A DNA stretch of 22,940 nt from JAYSFC01 sp041913505 (GCA_041913505.1 JAYSFC010000053.1:1-22940); one strand, 5' to 3'; counted from the first letter of the stretch, positions 14,721-21,519 are shown. Made by a program: numbers and translations. The notes: a model not told the origin generated them from the sequence alone.

Positions 14721-14750
14721 TTGCAGTGCAACAGATTCTAGGCACTGCAA
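14721..14750. promoter_or_regulatory. Candidate PhaR autoregulatory operator
   Basis: A perfect 9-bp inverted repeat (TTGCAGTGC at 14721-14729, GCACTGCAA at 14742-14750) lies just upstream of phaR; its left arm is also part of the 11-bp palindrome TTGCA-G-TGCAA (14721-14731). The spacer contains TAGAAT on the minus strand, a plausible -10 for phaR. TGCA-type dyads are known targets of PhaR in other bacteria, and PhaR is known to repress itself. Confidence 0.5.
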
Positions 14751-14869
14751 CCCACCCCTTCTGGCAGAGGTAACCCTGAGGGTGCTCTGCAGCAAACCCC
14801 ATCCCTTGCCAGGGAGCCACCGTGCTCCCACAACGCGCGCCCCGAGCTTCCGCCGCGTAAGGAGCTGTC

Positions 14870-15178
14870 GTGACCAGCAATCCATTGGCCCAACTCAAGG
14901 CCACGCAGCGCGAAGCATGGGCCCTGTTCGCGGCCCGCGCCGGCGCGAAAGTCAGCGCGCTCGACCTGTCGCCCGTGCGGATCGGGCATGCAAGAAAGCA
15001 CGCGGCGTTGGCTGGCGTCGAGATCGATTTCCGGGAGGGCAACGTCGAGGCCCTGCCCTATGCGGACGCCAGCTTCGACGGGATCGCCAGCCAGTTCGGG
15101 CACATGTTCGCGCCACAGTGCTGTACAAAACGTGCTACCTCCTCGGTACAGGCCGCAAGCCCACGCCGCGCAGCATGA
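14870..15178 (+). pseudogene. Remnant of a class I SAM-dependent methyltransferase
   Basis: The ORF has a good start (AAGGAG with a 5-nt gap before GTG) and begins like a UbiE/Methyltransf_11 enzyme (NPLAQLKATQREAWALFA). It then jumps directly to AGAKVSALDLSPVRIGHAR, so the segment that normally carries SAM-binding motif I (DxxCGxG, roughly 35-45 residues) is absent without loss of frame. Homology continues through VEIDFREGNVEALPYADASFD to FGHMFAPQ (about 15118) and then stops; the last 20 codons are unrelated and the C-terminal half of the enzyme is gone. Without motif I it cannot bind SAM normally. It is unrelated to the methyltransferase at 16219-17008 on the other strand. The internal and terminal deletions mark it as a decayed gene. 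Confidence 0.8.
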
Positions 15179-15296
15179 AGACAAAGCGCGCAGGCGGCCC
15201 GCCCACTGCCAGCAGGTGCGTGGTCAGGTCCAGCAGCGGCGCGTCCTCGGCTATCCAGGTGTTGATCGTGGCTTGGTCAAAAAATGCGGAATTCAC
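15135..15296 (-). pseudogene. modD: 5' fragment of modD (ModD, quinolinate phosphoribosyltransferase-like)
   Basis: From GTG 15296 the frame gives NSAFFDQATINTWIAEDAP, then LLDLTTHLL and PARFVFMLRG. This matches the N-terminus of ModD, a NadC-like protein encoded with molybdate transport genes (typical AEDxPxxDLTTxxLGI and PARxxFxxR). About 45 codons are recognisable; the frame then runs into GVGLRPVPRR and stops, whereas an intact ModD has about 280 residues. The break coincides with the end of the methyltransferase remnant on the other strand, so a deletion or rearrangement fused the two. The GTG overlaps the stop of the preceding mini-ORF (GTGA). The biochemical role of ModD is not established; its link to molybdenum rests on gene neighbourhood. 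Confidence 0.65.
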
Positions 15297-15376
15297 GGAG
15301 CCACCGGCAGGGTATCGGCAGCCCCGGCGCCAGCGCCGACGAAAAAGGCCAGGCAGGCTCCAAAACAGCGTCGCAT
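15293..15376 (-). pseudogene. 27-codon ORF consisting of a signal peptide and a short tail
   Basis: The product starts with basic residues (MRRC) and a hydrophobic run (FGACLAFFVGAGAGAAD) and ends TLPVAP. It looks like a signal peptide with a cleavage site near AGA-AD, followed by only eight or so residues. GGGGA lies upstream of the ATG and the stop overlaps the modD start. The simplest reading is an in-frame deletion that removed the body of a periplasmic binding protein, leaving its export signal and last residues. It starts 13 nt after the DUF364 gene ends. A genuine tiny secreted peptide cannot be excluded. Confidence 0.5.
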
Positions 15377-15388
15377 ACGGAATCCCCA

Positions 15389-16222
15389 TCACGCGCACAG
15401 GCACACCCGCTGCACGCTGCGGCCGAAGAAGTGGTAACCCGACCCGCCCTCGGCCAACAGGTCGAGCAGCGCTCCGGCTTCCTGCACGCGCGTGCCACCG
15501 ACCACGGTGGCGCCCCGTCGCACAAAGGGCCCCGGCCAGAGCGTGGCCGTGGGTCCGACGATGGCAGCCTGCGCACCCGGGCGCAGGCACTGCAGCAGCC
15601 CATCCAGGCTGCCGTTGACCAGCGTGGTGCCGGTGGCGATGAGCACATCGGCGCGGGCCACGGTCGCGGGCGCACGCTCGGCGTGCACGTAAAACGGCAG
15701 TTCCTCGGGCCGGAGCGTGGCGGGGTCAAGTTCCAGCACCTGGAACGGCTGCCCGGTGCGCCGCAGCGTGCGCATGTAGGGGGCGAAGGCGCCTACCAGC
15801 ACCACGCGCTGCCCCGGAGCGATGGCGAGCGCGTCGAAGGCATCGCCCTCCACCGGACACGCACCGGGCGGCGGGCCGTCGCGGCGCCACAGGGTTTCGG
15901 CCAGCGCATTGAGCGTGGCGATAGCCACCGCACGGCGCAGGTCCTGGGGGCGGTACAGATCCTGCAGCAGTTCGGCAGCGCCGCGCCCGGCGATCTTGCC
16001 GGGCACGGGCATGGCTTGGGCCGAACTGGGGCAGCACACAGCCTCGGGCACGCTCTTGATGGGCGTGGCGCACAGGCCGCCCACACCGTTGTCGAGCTGT
16101 ACACCAGTGAAGAACACGCCCAGCACGGCGCGCGCCACGCGCAGGCCCGCGGCCTCGGCGCCCAGGGCCTGCAGGATCTCGGCGTGCAGCTCGGCCAACA
16201 GGAAAGGTTCCGGCGCGCTCAT
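15389..16222 (-). CDS. DUF4213/DUF364 domain protein (putative metal chelation)
   Basis: The 277-residue product has an N-terminal DUF4213-like domain (VFFTGVQLDNGVGGLCATP, SLxG-type GKIAGRGAAELLQDL) and a C-terminal Rossmann-like DUF364 domain (DALAIAPGQRVVLVGAFAPYM, QVLELDPATLRPEELPF, ADVLIATGTTLVNGSLDGLLQ, AAIVGPTATLWPGPFVRRGATVVGG). DUF364 proteins have been proposed to chelate metal ions or a metal-bound small molecule; none has a firm function that I know. Cysteines occur near CATP, CCPSS and at the extreme C-terminus (CLCA). The start is ATG 16222, overlapping the upstream methyltransferase stop by 4 nt (ATGA), so the pair was made together. The reading frame is intact although the genes around it are damaged. 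Confidence 0.85.
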   Translation of the reverse strand: MSAPEPFLLAELHAEILQALGAEAAGLRVARAVLGVFFTGVQLDNGVGGLCATPIKSVPEAVCCPSSAQAMPVPGKIAGRGAAELLQDLYRPQDLRRAVAIATLNALAETLWRRDGPPPGACPVEGDAFDALAIAPGQRVVLVGAFAPYMRTLRRTGQPFQVLELDPATLRPEELPFYVHAERAPATVARADVLIATGTTLVNGSLDGLLQCLRPGAQAAIVGPTATLWPGPFVRRGATVVGGTRVQEAGALLDLLAEGGSGYHFFGRSVQRVCLCA

Positions 16223-17008
16223 GGCTGCTTCTCCCACGCGATCAGCGCCCACCGCATGGGCTGGCCGGCTCGCTCGGCCGGCGTGGCGTGCGCGTACCAG
16301 TCGCGCAGGCGCGCGGTCTCCTTCTCATCCAACGCCCCCATAGACCAGGCGACGCGGCGCGCAAATTCGTCGAAATCCTGCGCGCCAGCCAGCCGGCTTT
16401 CCTGCGTGAGGTACGACAGGCTGGGGTGAATGCCCATGCGGTGCAGGATGTTGACGACGTAGATGTAGTCGGGCACGGCGGGCAGGCGCCGCCCCACTGC
16501 CTCCTGCACTGCGGGGTCGGTGAAGTGCCCGCCCACCAGGTGCGTGAGGTACACGCGCTGACGGGCATGGGCGTCGAGCTTGGCCAACGCAGCGGCCATG
16601 TCCTCCACGGTGCTGGAGCGCGAGGCCACAGCGATGTCGCACACGGGCACGTCGCTCCAGTCGTCCTCCCAGGCGCGGTGTAGCGTCTGTACCTGGGCCA
16701 GCCCGCGCGCGGCAGCCTGCTCGCGCATCGCCTGCAGCATGGCGGCGCTGTAGTCCAGCCCCACCACCTGGCGCAGCCGGTGCGCCACGGCCAGCGCGAT
16801 GGTGCCGGGGCCGCAGCCCACATCGAGCAGCGAGGCGGCCCCCGTGAGATCCATGCGCGCGACGAATTCCTCAGCGTAGCGGCTGCCCAGCGCCTTGGCC
16901 GCCATGCCGGCGGCGCGCATCCCAGGCACCGGCCCCCTTGCGCGTGCGCGCGCTCATGGCGAGGTGGTCGCGGTACAAGCGGCCGAAGTCAATGGCTTCG
17001 ATGGTCAT
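16219..17008 (-). pseudogene. Class I SAM methyltransferase, frameshifted near its N-terminus
   Basis: The true start appears to be ATG 17008 (AAAGGA 8 nt upstream), giving MTIEAIDFGRLYRDHLAM and then KGAGAWDAR. At 16913-16918 the frame changes: WDAR continues as RRHGGQG in the first frame, while the second frame resumes the expected RAAGMAAKALGSRYAEEFV. Adding two bases (GC) to the GCGCGC run would restore one continuous protein of about 263 residues. The body is well preserved: SAM motif I (LLDVGCGPGTIALAVA), VVGLDYSAAML, RAWEDDWSDVPVCDIAVASRS and YLTHLVGGHFTDP. GTG at 16929 could restart translation and give a 236-residue protein with motif I intact, so some activity is possible. It is the first gene of the operon with the DUF364 gene. 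A sequencing error in the GC run is the main alternative. Confidence 0.75.
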
Positions 17009-17142
17009 GCAGTAGATCCTTTCAAACAACCGGCCACGATTCGCTGCACAGGCTCCAGGACGGCAGCGTGGGGGCTGTAGCGCCGGGGGATGTTCCCCCT
17101 GGCGCTTCGCGGGGAAATGTCGTGGCATGAGCGGTACGCATA

Positions 17143-17165
17143 CGTTATTCTAAAAATGAATAGCG
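17143..17165. promoter_or_regulatory. ModE-box-like dyad upstream of the methyltransferase-DUF364 operon
   Basis: CGTTATTC (17143-17150) and GAATAGCG (17158-17165) form an 8-bp inverted repeat with one mismatch around a 7-nt A-rich centre. The form CGnTAT...ATAnCG, about 23-24 nt overall, is that of molybdate-responsive ModE operators as I remember them. It lies about 135 nt before the start codon and contains TAGAAT on the minus strand, a possible -10. Confidence 0.45.
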
Positions 17166-17289
17166 ATTGACGAAAAAAAGCTGTGGGCCGGAGTTGCCAG
17201 CAGCGTGATCGGAAAACGTCAAATATACGTATGCGAAGAAAAGGAAACAGCCCCCCGTGAAGCAACGGAGACTTCCGTACCCTTTTCAT

Positions 17290-17329
17290 GCAGAAAAGCA
17301 AAATGCCCGCTTGTAGCGGGCATTTTGCT
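17290..17329 (-). terminator. Intrinsic terminator after tRNA-Val(GAC)
   Basis: A perfect 14-bp stem (AGCAAAATGCCCGC / GCGGGCATTTTGCT) with a 5-nt loop lies 28 nt after the tRNA 3' end; TTTTCTGC follows on the minus strand. It separates the tRNA from the decayed operon downstream. Confidence 0.85.
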
Positions 17330-17357
17330 GCAAACCCTGGTATGGCTTGCGAATGTT

Positions 17358-17434
17358 TGGTAGGCGCGATTGGACTCGAACCAACGACCCCCACCATGTC
17401 AAGGTGGTGCTCTAACCAGCTGAGCTACGCGCCT
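17358..17434 (-). tRNA. tRNA-Val (GAC)
   Basis: This is a complete 77-nt tRNA on the minus strand. The acceptor stem AGGCGCG/CGCGCCT is perfect, the D-arm is TAGCTCAGCTGGTTAGAGC, the anticodon loop TTGACAT carries GAC (valine), the T-arm contains GGTTCGAGTCC and CCA is encoded. Together with tRNA-Val(UAC) at 2087-2162 it covers all valine codons. Confidence 0.97.
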
Positions 17435-17454
17435 GTGTTTGTTCGAGAAACGAG

Positions 17455-17483
17455 AGTATAGCAGTAAAACCGCCGCTTCCGAA
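17455..17483 (-). promoter_or_regulatory. Promoter of tRNA-Val(GAC)
   Basis: On the minus strand TATACT (17455-17460) is preceded after exactly 17 nt by TTCGGA (17478-17483). The -10 lies 20 nt before the tRNA 5' end. The -35 is weak and falls in the loop of the hairpin that overlaps the relA stop codon. Confidence 0.5.
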
Positions 17484-17504
17484 AAAAGAGCACCTCAGCG
17501 GCGG
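17470..17504 (-). terminator. Possible relA terminator hairpin overlapping the stop codon
   Basis: CCGCCGCT and AGCGGCGG form an 8-bp stem with a 19-nt loop that includes the relA TGA; TTTTACTGC follows on the minus strand. The long loop and short T-run make it a weaker candidate than the tRNA terminators. Confidence 0.45.
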
Positions 17505-19738
17505 CGGGCCGAGCGCACCCCCGGCACTGCGGCCACGATGGACAGCACTTTGCCCAACCGCCCCGAGTCGGCGACCTCGACGGTGAACGTCATCCAGGCC
17601 GTGCCTTTCACGGACTGGGTCTGCACGCCGATCACGTTGGTCTTTTCGCGCGCGAACACATCCGAGATATCGCGCAGCAGCCCCTGGCGGTCGGCGGCCT
17701 CCACGGCCACGTCGACCGGATAGACGGCGGAGGACGCGGCCGCGGCCTTGGGGCGCCCCCAGGCCACCTCGATCACGCGCTCAGCATTGCGAGCCGCCAT
17801 TTCGCGGAAGTTGCTGCAGTCGGCACGGTGCACGCTCACGCCTTTGCCGCGCGTGACGAAACCGCGGATCTCGTCGGGCGGCGCAGGCTTGCAGCACTTG
17901 GCCAGCTGCGTCATGAGCGAGTCGATGCCCACCACGAGCACGCCACCCTTGGGCGCGGAGTCGGGGTAGCGTGCCTTCTTGAGCTGCAGCAGGTCCTCGG
18001 GCTGCAGCTCGGGCTCGGGCGGGCGCAGCAGCGTTTCGATGGTGCGCAGCGAGAACTCGTCCTTGCCCACCACCTCGAACAGCGCATCGGCCGTCTTGAA
18101 GCCGAGCTGCACGGCCAGATCGTCGAGCCTGATGGCCGTCTTGCCCTCGCGCTGCAGCAGCCTTTCCACGGCCTCGCGGCCGCGCGCCACGGTCTCGTGC
18201 GTGGCCTGGGCGTTGAACCATGCGCGCACCTTGGCACGCGCGCGGTGGCTGACCAAATAGCCCAGCTCGGCGTTGAGCCAGTCGCGCGAAGGGCGCCCCT
18301 CCTTCACGGTGGTGATCTCCACCGTCTGGCCGCTTTGCAGCGGCGTGTTCAGCGGCACCATGGCGCCATCCACGCGCGCGCCGCGGCAGCGGTGGCCCAG
18401 GCTGGTGTGCACGGAGTAGGCGAAGTCCACGGGCGTGGCGCCCTTGGGCAGCTCGATCACGGCAGCGTCGGGCGTGAGCACGTAGATGCGGTCGTCGAAC
18501 AGGCCGCTGTGGCTCGTGTCGGCCAGGTCGCGCCCCCAGGCCAGCAACTGGCGCAGCACGGCGATCTTGGCGTCGTATTCGCCGCTGGCCGACACGCCCG
18601 CATAGCCCTTGGTGCCAGCCTCCTTGTAGGCCCAGTGCGCGGCCACGCCATGCTCGGCATGGTCGTGCATGGCCTGGGTGCGGATCTGGATCTCGATGGC
18701 CTTGCCTGCCTCGTCGCGCACCACCGTGTGCAGCGACTGGTAGCCGTTGGGCTTGGGGCGCGCGATGTAGTCGTCGAATTCGTCCTCAAGGGGCTTGAAC
18801 TGCGCGTGCACCCACGACAGCGCGGCATAGCAGTCCTTCACAGAGGGCACGATCACGCGCAGCGCGCGGATGTCGAACACCTGGTCGAAGTTGAGCGACT
18901 TGCCGCGCATCTTCTTCACGATGCTGTAGATGTGCTTGGGCCGCCCTTGCACGCTCGCGCTGATGCTGCGCGCGCGCAGCTCGGATTCGAGCCGGCTGCG
19001 CAACTGCTCCATGTAGATTTCGCGCCCGGCGCGCTTCTCGTCCAGCAGGCGCGCCACCTCCTTGTAGGTGTCGGGCTCCAGGAAGCGGAACGCCAGGTCC
19101 TCAAGCTCCCACTTCACCTGCCAGATACCCAGGCGGTTGGCCAGCGGTGCGAACACGTGCAGCGCCTCGCGCGCGAGGCTGGGCGACACGGCGCGCTTGC
19201 TCGCCGCGTAAAAGCGCAGCGTCTGCAGGCGCGATGCCAGGCGCAGCATGACCACGCGCAGATCGCGCGAGAAGCCCAGCAGCATCTTGCGCACGTTCTC
19301 GGTCTGCACGGCCGCGTCGTCCACGCGCTGGCCCGAGGTCTCAGCCTCGCGCGCCTGCTGCTGCACGCGCATGAGCTTGGTGGTTTCCACGGCCAGTGTG
19401 GCGAAGTTCTCGCCAAAGGCCTTCGCGATGACTTCCTCGGGTTTGTTCAGGTGCACGCAAGCGTGCACGAGGTAGCTCGCGGCCTGCATGGCCTCTGAGC
19501 CGCCGATGCTTTTGAGAATCGAGGCCACGGCATCGGCATGGGCCAGCGTGTTCTCGCCGGTTTCCATGGTTTCGCAGGCCAGCAGCGGCTCGGCAAAGGC
19601 CCGCGCGCGCGCAAGCGCGTTCACCTGTTCGGGCAGGGTCGCAGACGTAGCCGCGATCAGGGGGGAGACCGGCTCAGGCCGCACGGAGGCGGCACCCGGC
19701 GCACCGATGGGGGCGGTATGGGCTGCGATGCTCTTCAT
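17495..19738 (-). CDS. relA: (p)ppGpp synthetase RelA
   Basis: RelA makes (p)ppGpp from ATP and GTP or GDP when uncharged tRNA enters the ribosome during amino-acid starvation. The 747-residue product follows the long RSH layout: a degenerate hydrolase domain (about 55-200) in which the catalytic HD is H92-A93, a synthetase domain (about 250-375; FDIRALRVIV, E320-F-D-D323, PKPNGYQSLHTVV, EIQIRT), a TGS domain (about 417-477), a cysteine-bearing helical segment (AKCCKPAPPDEI) and a C-terminal ACT domain. The EFDD acidic motif and lost HD point to RelA rather than the bifunctional SpoT. ATG 19738 has GGGAGG upstream and overlaps the hydrolase stop by 4 nt (ATGA). tRNA-Val(GAC) follows. Confidence 0.95.
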   Translation of the reverse strand: MKSIAAHTAPIGAPGAASVRPEPVSPLIAATSATLPEQVNALARARAFAEPLLACETMETGENTLAHADAVASILKSIGGSEAMQAASYLVHACVHLNKPEEVIAKAFGENFATLAVETTKLMRVQQQAREAETSGQRVDDAAVQTENVRKMLLGFSRDLRVVMLRLASRLQTLRFYAASKRAVSPSLAREALHVFAPLANRLGIWQVKWELEDLAFRFLEPDTYKEVARLLDEKRAGREIYMEQLRSRLESELRARSISASVQGRPKHIYSIVKKMRGKSLNFDQVFDIRALRVIVPSVKDCYAALSWVHAQFKPLEDEFDDYIARPKPNGYQSLHTVVRDEAGKAIEIQIRTQAMHDHAEHGVAAHWAYKEAGTKGYAGVSASGEYDAKIAVLRQLLAWGRDLADTSHSGLFDDRIYVLTPDAAVIELPKGATPVDFAYSVHTSLGHRCRGARVDGAMVPLNTPLQSGQTVEITTVKEGRPSRDWLNAELGYLVSHRARAKVRAWFNAQATHETVARGREAVERLLQREGKTAIRLDDLAVQLGFKTADALFEVVGKDEFSLRTIETLLRPPEPELQPEDLLQLKKARYPDSAPKGGVLVVGIDSLMTQLAKCCKPAPPDEIRGFVTRGKGVSVHRADCSNFREMAARNAERVIEVAWGRPKAAAASSAVYPVDVAVEAADRQGLLRDISDVFAREKTNVIGVQTQSVKGTAWMTFTVEVADSGRLGKVLSIVAAVPGVRSARRR

Positions 19739-20667
19739 GCCGCCTCCCGCAAGAAACCCTCGACGCTGGCCACCTGGTCCTCCGCAATCAACGTGGGGGC
19801 ATGGCCCACGCCGCTGAACTCCACGAGCCGCGCGCGGGGGCCCCGCTGCACCATGGCCTCGGCCGTGGCGCGCGTGAGCAGGTCGGAGTCCGCGCCGCGC
19901 AGCAGCAGCGTGCGCGCGCCAATCTGGTCATAGAGCTGCCACAGCAGCGCCTCGCCCGCACGGGCAACCTCTTCGGTCAGGGCGCGGAAAGGCACGGCAA
20001 TCGCGGGGTCGTAGTGCAGCCCGAACCCGCCCTCGGGCAGGGGCCGCAGCATGGGCCGCGACAACGCCAGCCACTGCTCGGGCGTATGGGGACCAAACGA
20101 CGAGGAAATGGCCCACAGCGCCGCAGCCCCCTGCTCGACCGAGCCAAAATGCACGGGCTGGCCCAGGTACTGGCCAATGCGCTGCAACGCCCGCCAGGCG
20201 ATGGAGGGCCCCACGTCGTTGAGCACCAGGCGGCGCACGGGCACCGGCAGGGGAAGCCCCGGCTGCCCCGCCACAGCCATGCCGATCAGGCCGCCCATGC
20301 TCGTACCCACCCAGTCCAGCGTGCCAATGGGCGCCTGCGCATGCACCTGCGCCAGCAGCGCAAGCATGTCGGCCGCGTATTGCGGCACCTGGTAGCCCTG
20401 GGGGTCGGCCAACCAGTCGCTGCGGCCGCGCCCCACCACGTCGGGGCAGATCACGCGCGCATGCGCCGACAAGCGCCGCGCCAAGGTGTCGAAATCGCGC
20501 CCCTGGCGCGCCAGGCCATGCACGCAGACGATCACGTGCGGATGCCGCACATCGCCCGTCGCGTTCCACTCCCAGTACGCCGTGCGGTGCATGTTTGCGG
20601 GCCCCTGTGCGATGGCGGACTGCGCGGCACCTGCGCTCCATACGTAGTTCAGCGTAGGTTCAATCAT
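19735..20667 (-). CDS. Alpha/beta hydrolase
   Basis: The product (310 residues from ATG 20667) is a cytoplasmic alpha/beta-hydrolase-fold enzyme. It shows the oxyanion region (VCVHGLARQGRDFD), DVVGRGRSDWL, the nucleophile elbow G-T-S-M-G-G with the catalytic serine, an acidic residue in LLLRGADSDLL, and the catalytic histidine in GVGHAPTL. Its substrate cannot be told from the sequence. In-frame starts also exist at 20688 and 20712; ATG 20667 (MIEPTLNYVW) looks closest to relatives, but no start has a strong ribosome-binding site. Its stop overlaps the start of relA (ATGA), so expression of the two is coupled. It is divergent from the 3-hydroxybutyrate dehydrogenase gene. Confidence 0.88.
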   Translation of the reverse strand: MIEPTLNYVWSAGAAQSAIAQGPANMHRTAYWEWNATGDVRHPHVIVCVHGLARQGRDFDTLARRLSAHARVICPDVVGRGRSDWLADPQGYQVPQYAADMLALLAQVHAQAPIGTLDWVGTSMGGLIGMAVAGQPGLPLPVPVRRLVLNDVGPSIAWRALQRIGQYLGQPVHFGSVEQGAAALWAISSSFGPHTPEQWLALSRPMLRPLPEGGFGLHYDPAIAVPFRALTEEVARAGEALLWQLYDQIGARTLLLRGADSDLLTRATAEAMVQRGPRARLVEFSGVGHAPTLIAEDQVASVEGFLREAA

Positions 20668-20736
20668 GGGGACGGAATCTGGGGACATCGCTCGATAATG
20701 ACTCCGTTGCATCCTAATTCATCCGGAGAGTCTCTT

Positions 20737-21519
20737 ATGCTGAAAGGCAAAACCGCATTGGTTACCGGCTCCACCAGCGGCATCGGCCTGGGGATTGTCA
20801 AGGCACTCGCCCGCCAGGGCGCAAACATCGTTCTGAACGGCTTTGGGGACGTGGACGGCCCCCGCGCCGAGGTGCTGGCCGCGGGCCAGGCCTCGGGAGC
20901 CCAGGTGGCCTACCACGGTGCGGACATGAGCCGCGCGGCCGACATCGAGGACATGATGAAGTACAGCGCGGGCCAATTTGGCCGCGTGGACATCCTCGTG
21001 AACAACGCCGGCATCCAGCATGTCGCGAACGTGGAAGACTTCCCCGTTGAGCGCTGGGACGCCATCATCGCCATCAACCTCACGAGCGCCTTCCACACTT
21101 CGCGCCTGGCCCTGCCCGCAATGAAGGCCGCGAACTGGGGACGCATCATCAACGTGGCCTCGGTGCACGGCCTCGTGGGCTCGGCCCAGAAGTCCGCCTA
21201 CGTCGCAGCCAAGCACGGCATTGTGGGCCTGACCAAGGTGACAGCGCTCGAGACCGCCACCACCGGCGTGACCTGCAACGCCATCTGCCCCGGCTGGGTG
21301 CTCACGCCGCTGGTGCAAAAGCAGGTGGACGCCAAGGCCGCCCAGCACGGCCTCTCGAACGAAGACGCCAAGAAGCTGCTGCTGGGCGAGAAGGAACCCT
21401 CCATGCAGTTCACCACCCCTGAGGAGCTGGGCGAACTCGCGGTGTTCTTCTGCTCGCCCGCCGCTGGCAACGTGCGCGGTGTGGCCTGGAACATGGACGG
21501 CGGCTGGGCCGCCCAGTAA
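20737..21519 (+). CDS. bdhA: 3-hydroxybutyrate dehydrogenase
   Basis: The enzyme interconverts D-3-hydroxybutyrate and acetoacetate with NAD in the PHB breakdown pathway. The 260-residue product is a classical short-chain dehydrogenase: the nucleotide-binding motif T10-G-S-T-S-G-I-G17, NNAG at 89-92, and the catalytic tetrad N114, S142, Y155 and K159. Whole-protein features (ALVTGSTSGIGLGIVKALA, QHVANVEDFPVERWDAIIAINL, VHGLVGSAQKSAYVAAKHG, CNAICPGWVLTPLVQKQ, DGGWAAQ) are those of PHB-type 3-hydroxybutyrate dehydrogenases. ATG 20737 has GGAGAG 7 nt upstream. It stands alone between divergent and convergent genes and ends at a strong hairpin. The presence of phaR nearby fits a PHB-cycling organism. 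Confidence 0.92.
   Translation: MLKGKTALVTGSTSGIGLGIVKALARQGANIVLNGFGDVDGPRAEVLAAGQASGAQVAYHGADMSRAADIEDMMKYSAGQFGRVDILVNNAGIQHVANVEDFPVERWDAIIAINLTSAFHTSRLALPAMKAANWGRIINVASVHGLVGSAQKSAYVAAKHGIVGLTKVTALETATTGVTCNAICPGWVLTPLVQKQVDAKAAQHGLSNEDAKKLLLGEKEPSMQFTTPEELGELAVFFCSPAAGNVRGVAWNMDGGWAAQ

Noticed and set aside
17009..17290. A molybdenum cofactor riboswitch upstream of the methyltransferase
   Set aside because: The leader has some small stems (for example around 17080-17115), but I could not build the conserved multi-helix structure; a protein-bound ModE-type dyad explains the region better.
17828..19498. Plus-strand open frame (556 codons) opposite relA
   Set aside because: Antisense shadow of relA, rich in His, Gln, Arg and Leu, with no plausible ribosome-binding site or domain.
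17495..19738. Assignment as bifunctional SpoT
   Set aside because: The hydrolase HD motif is changed to H92-A93 and the synthetase carries the EFDD motif of RelA.
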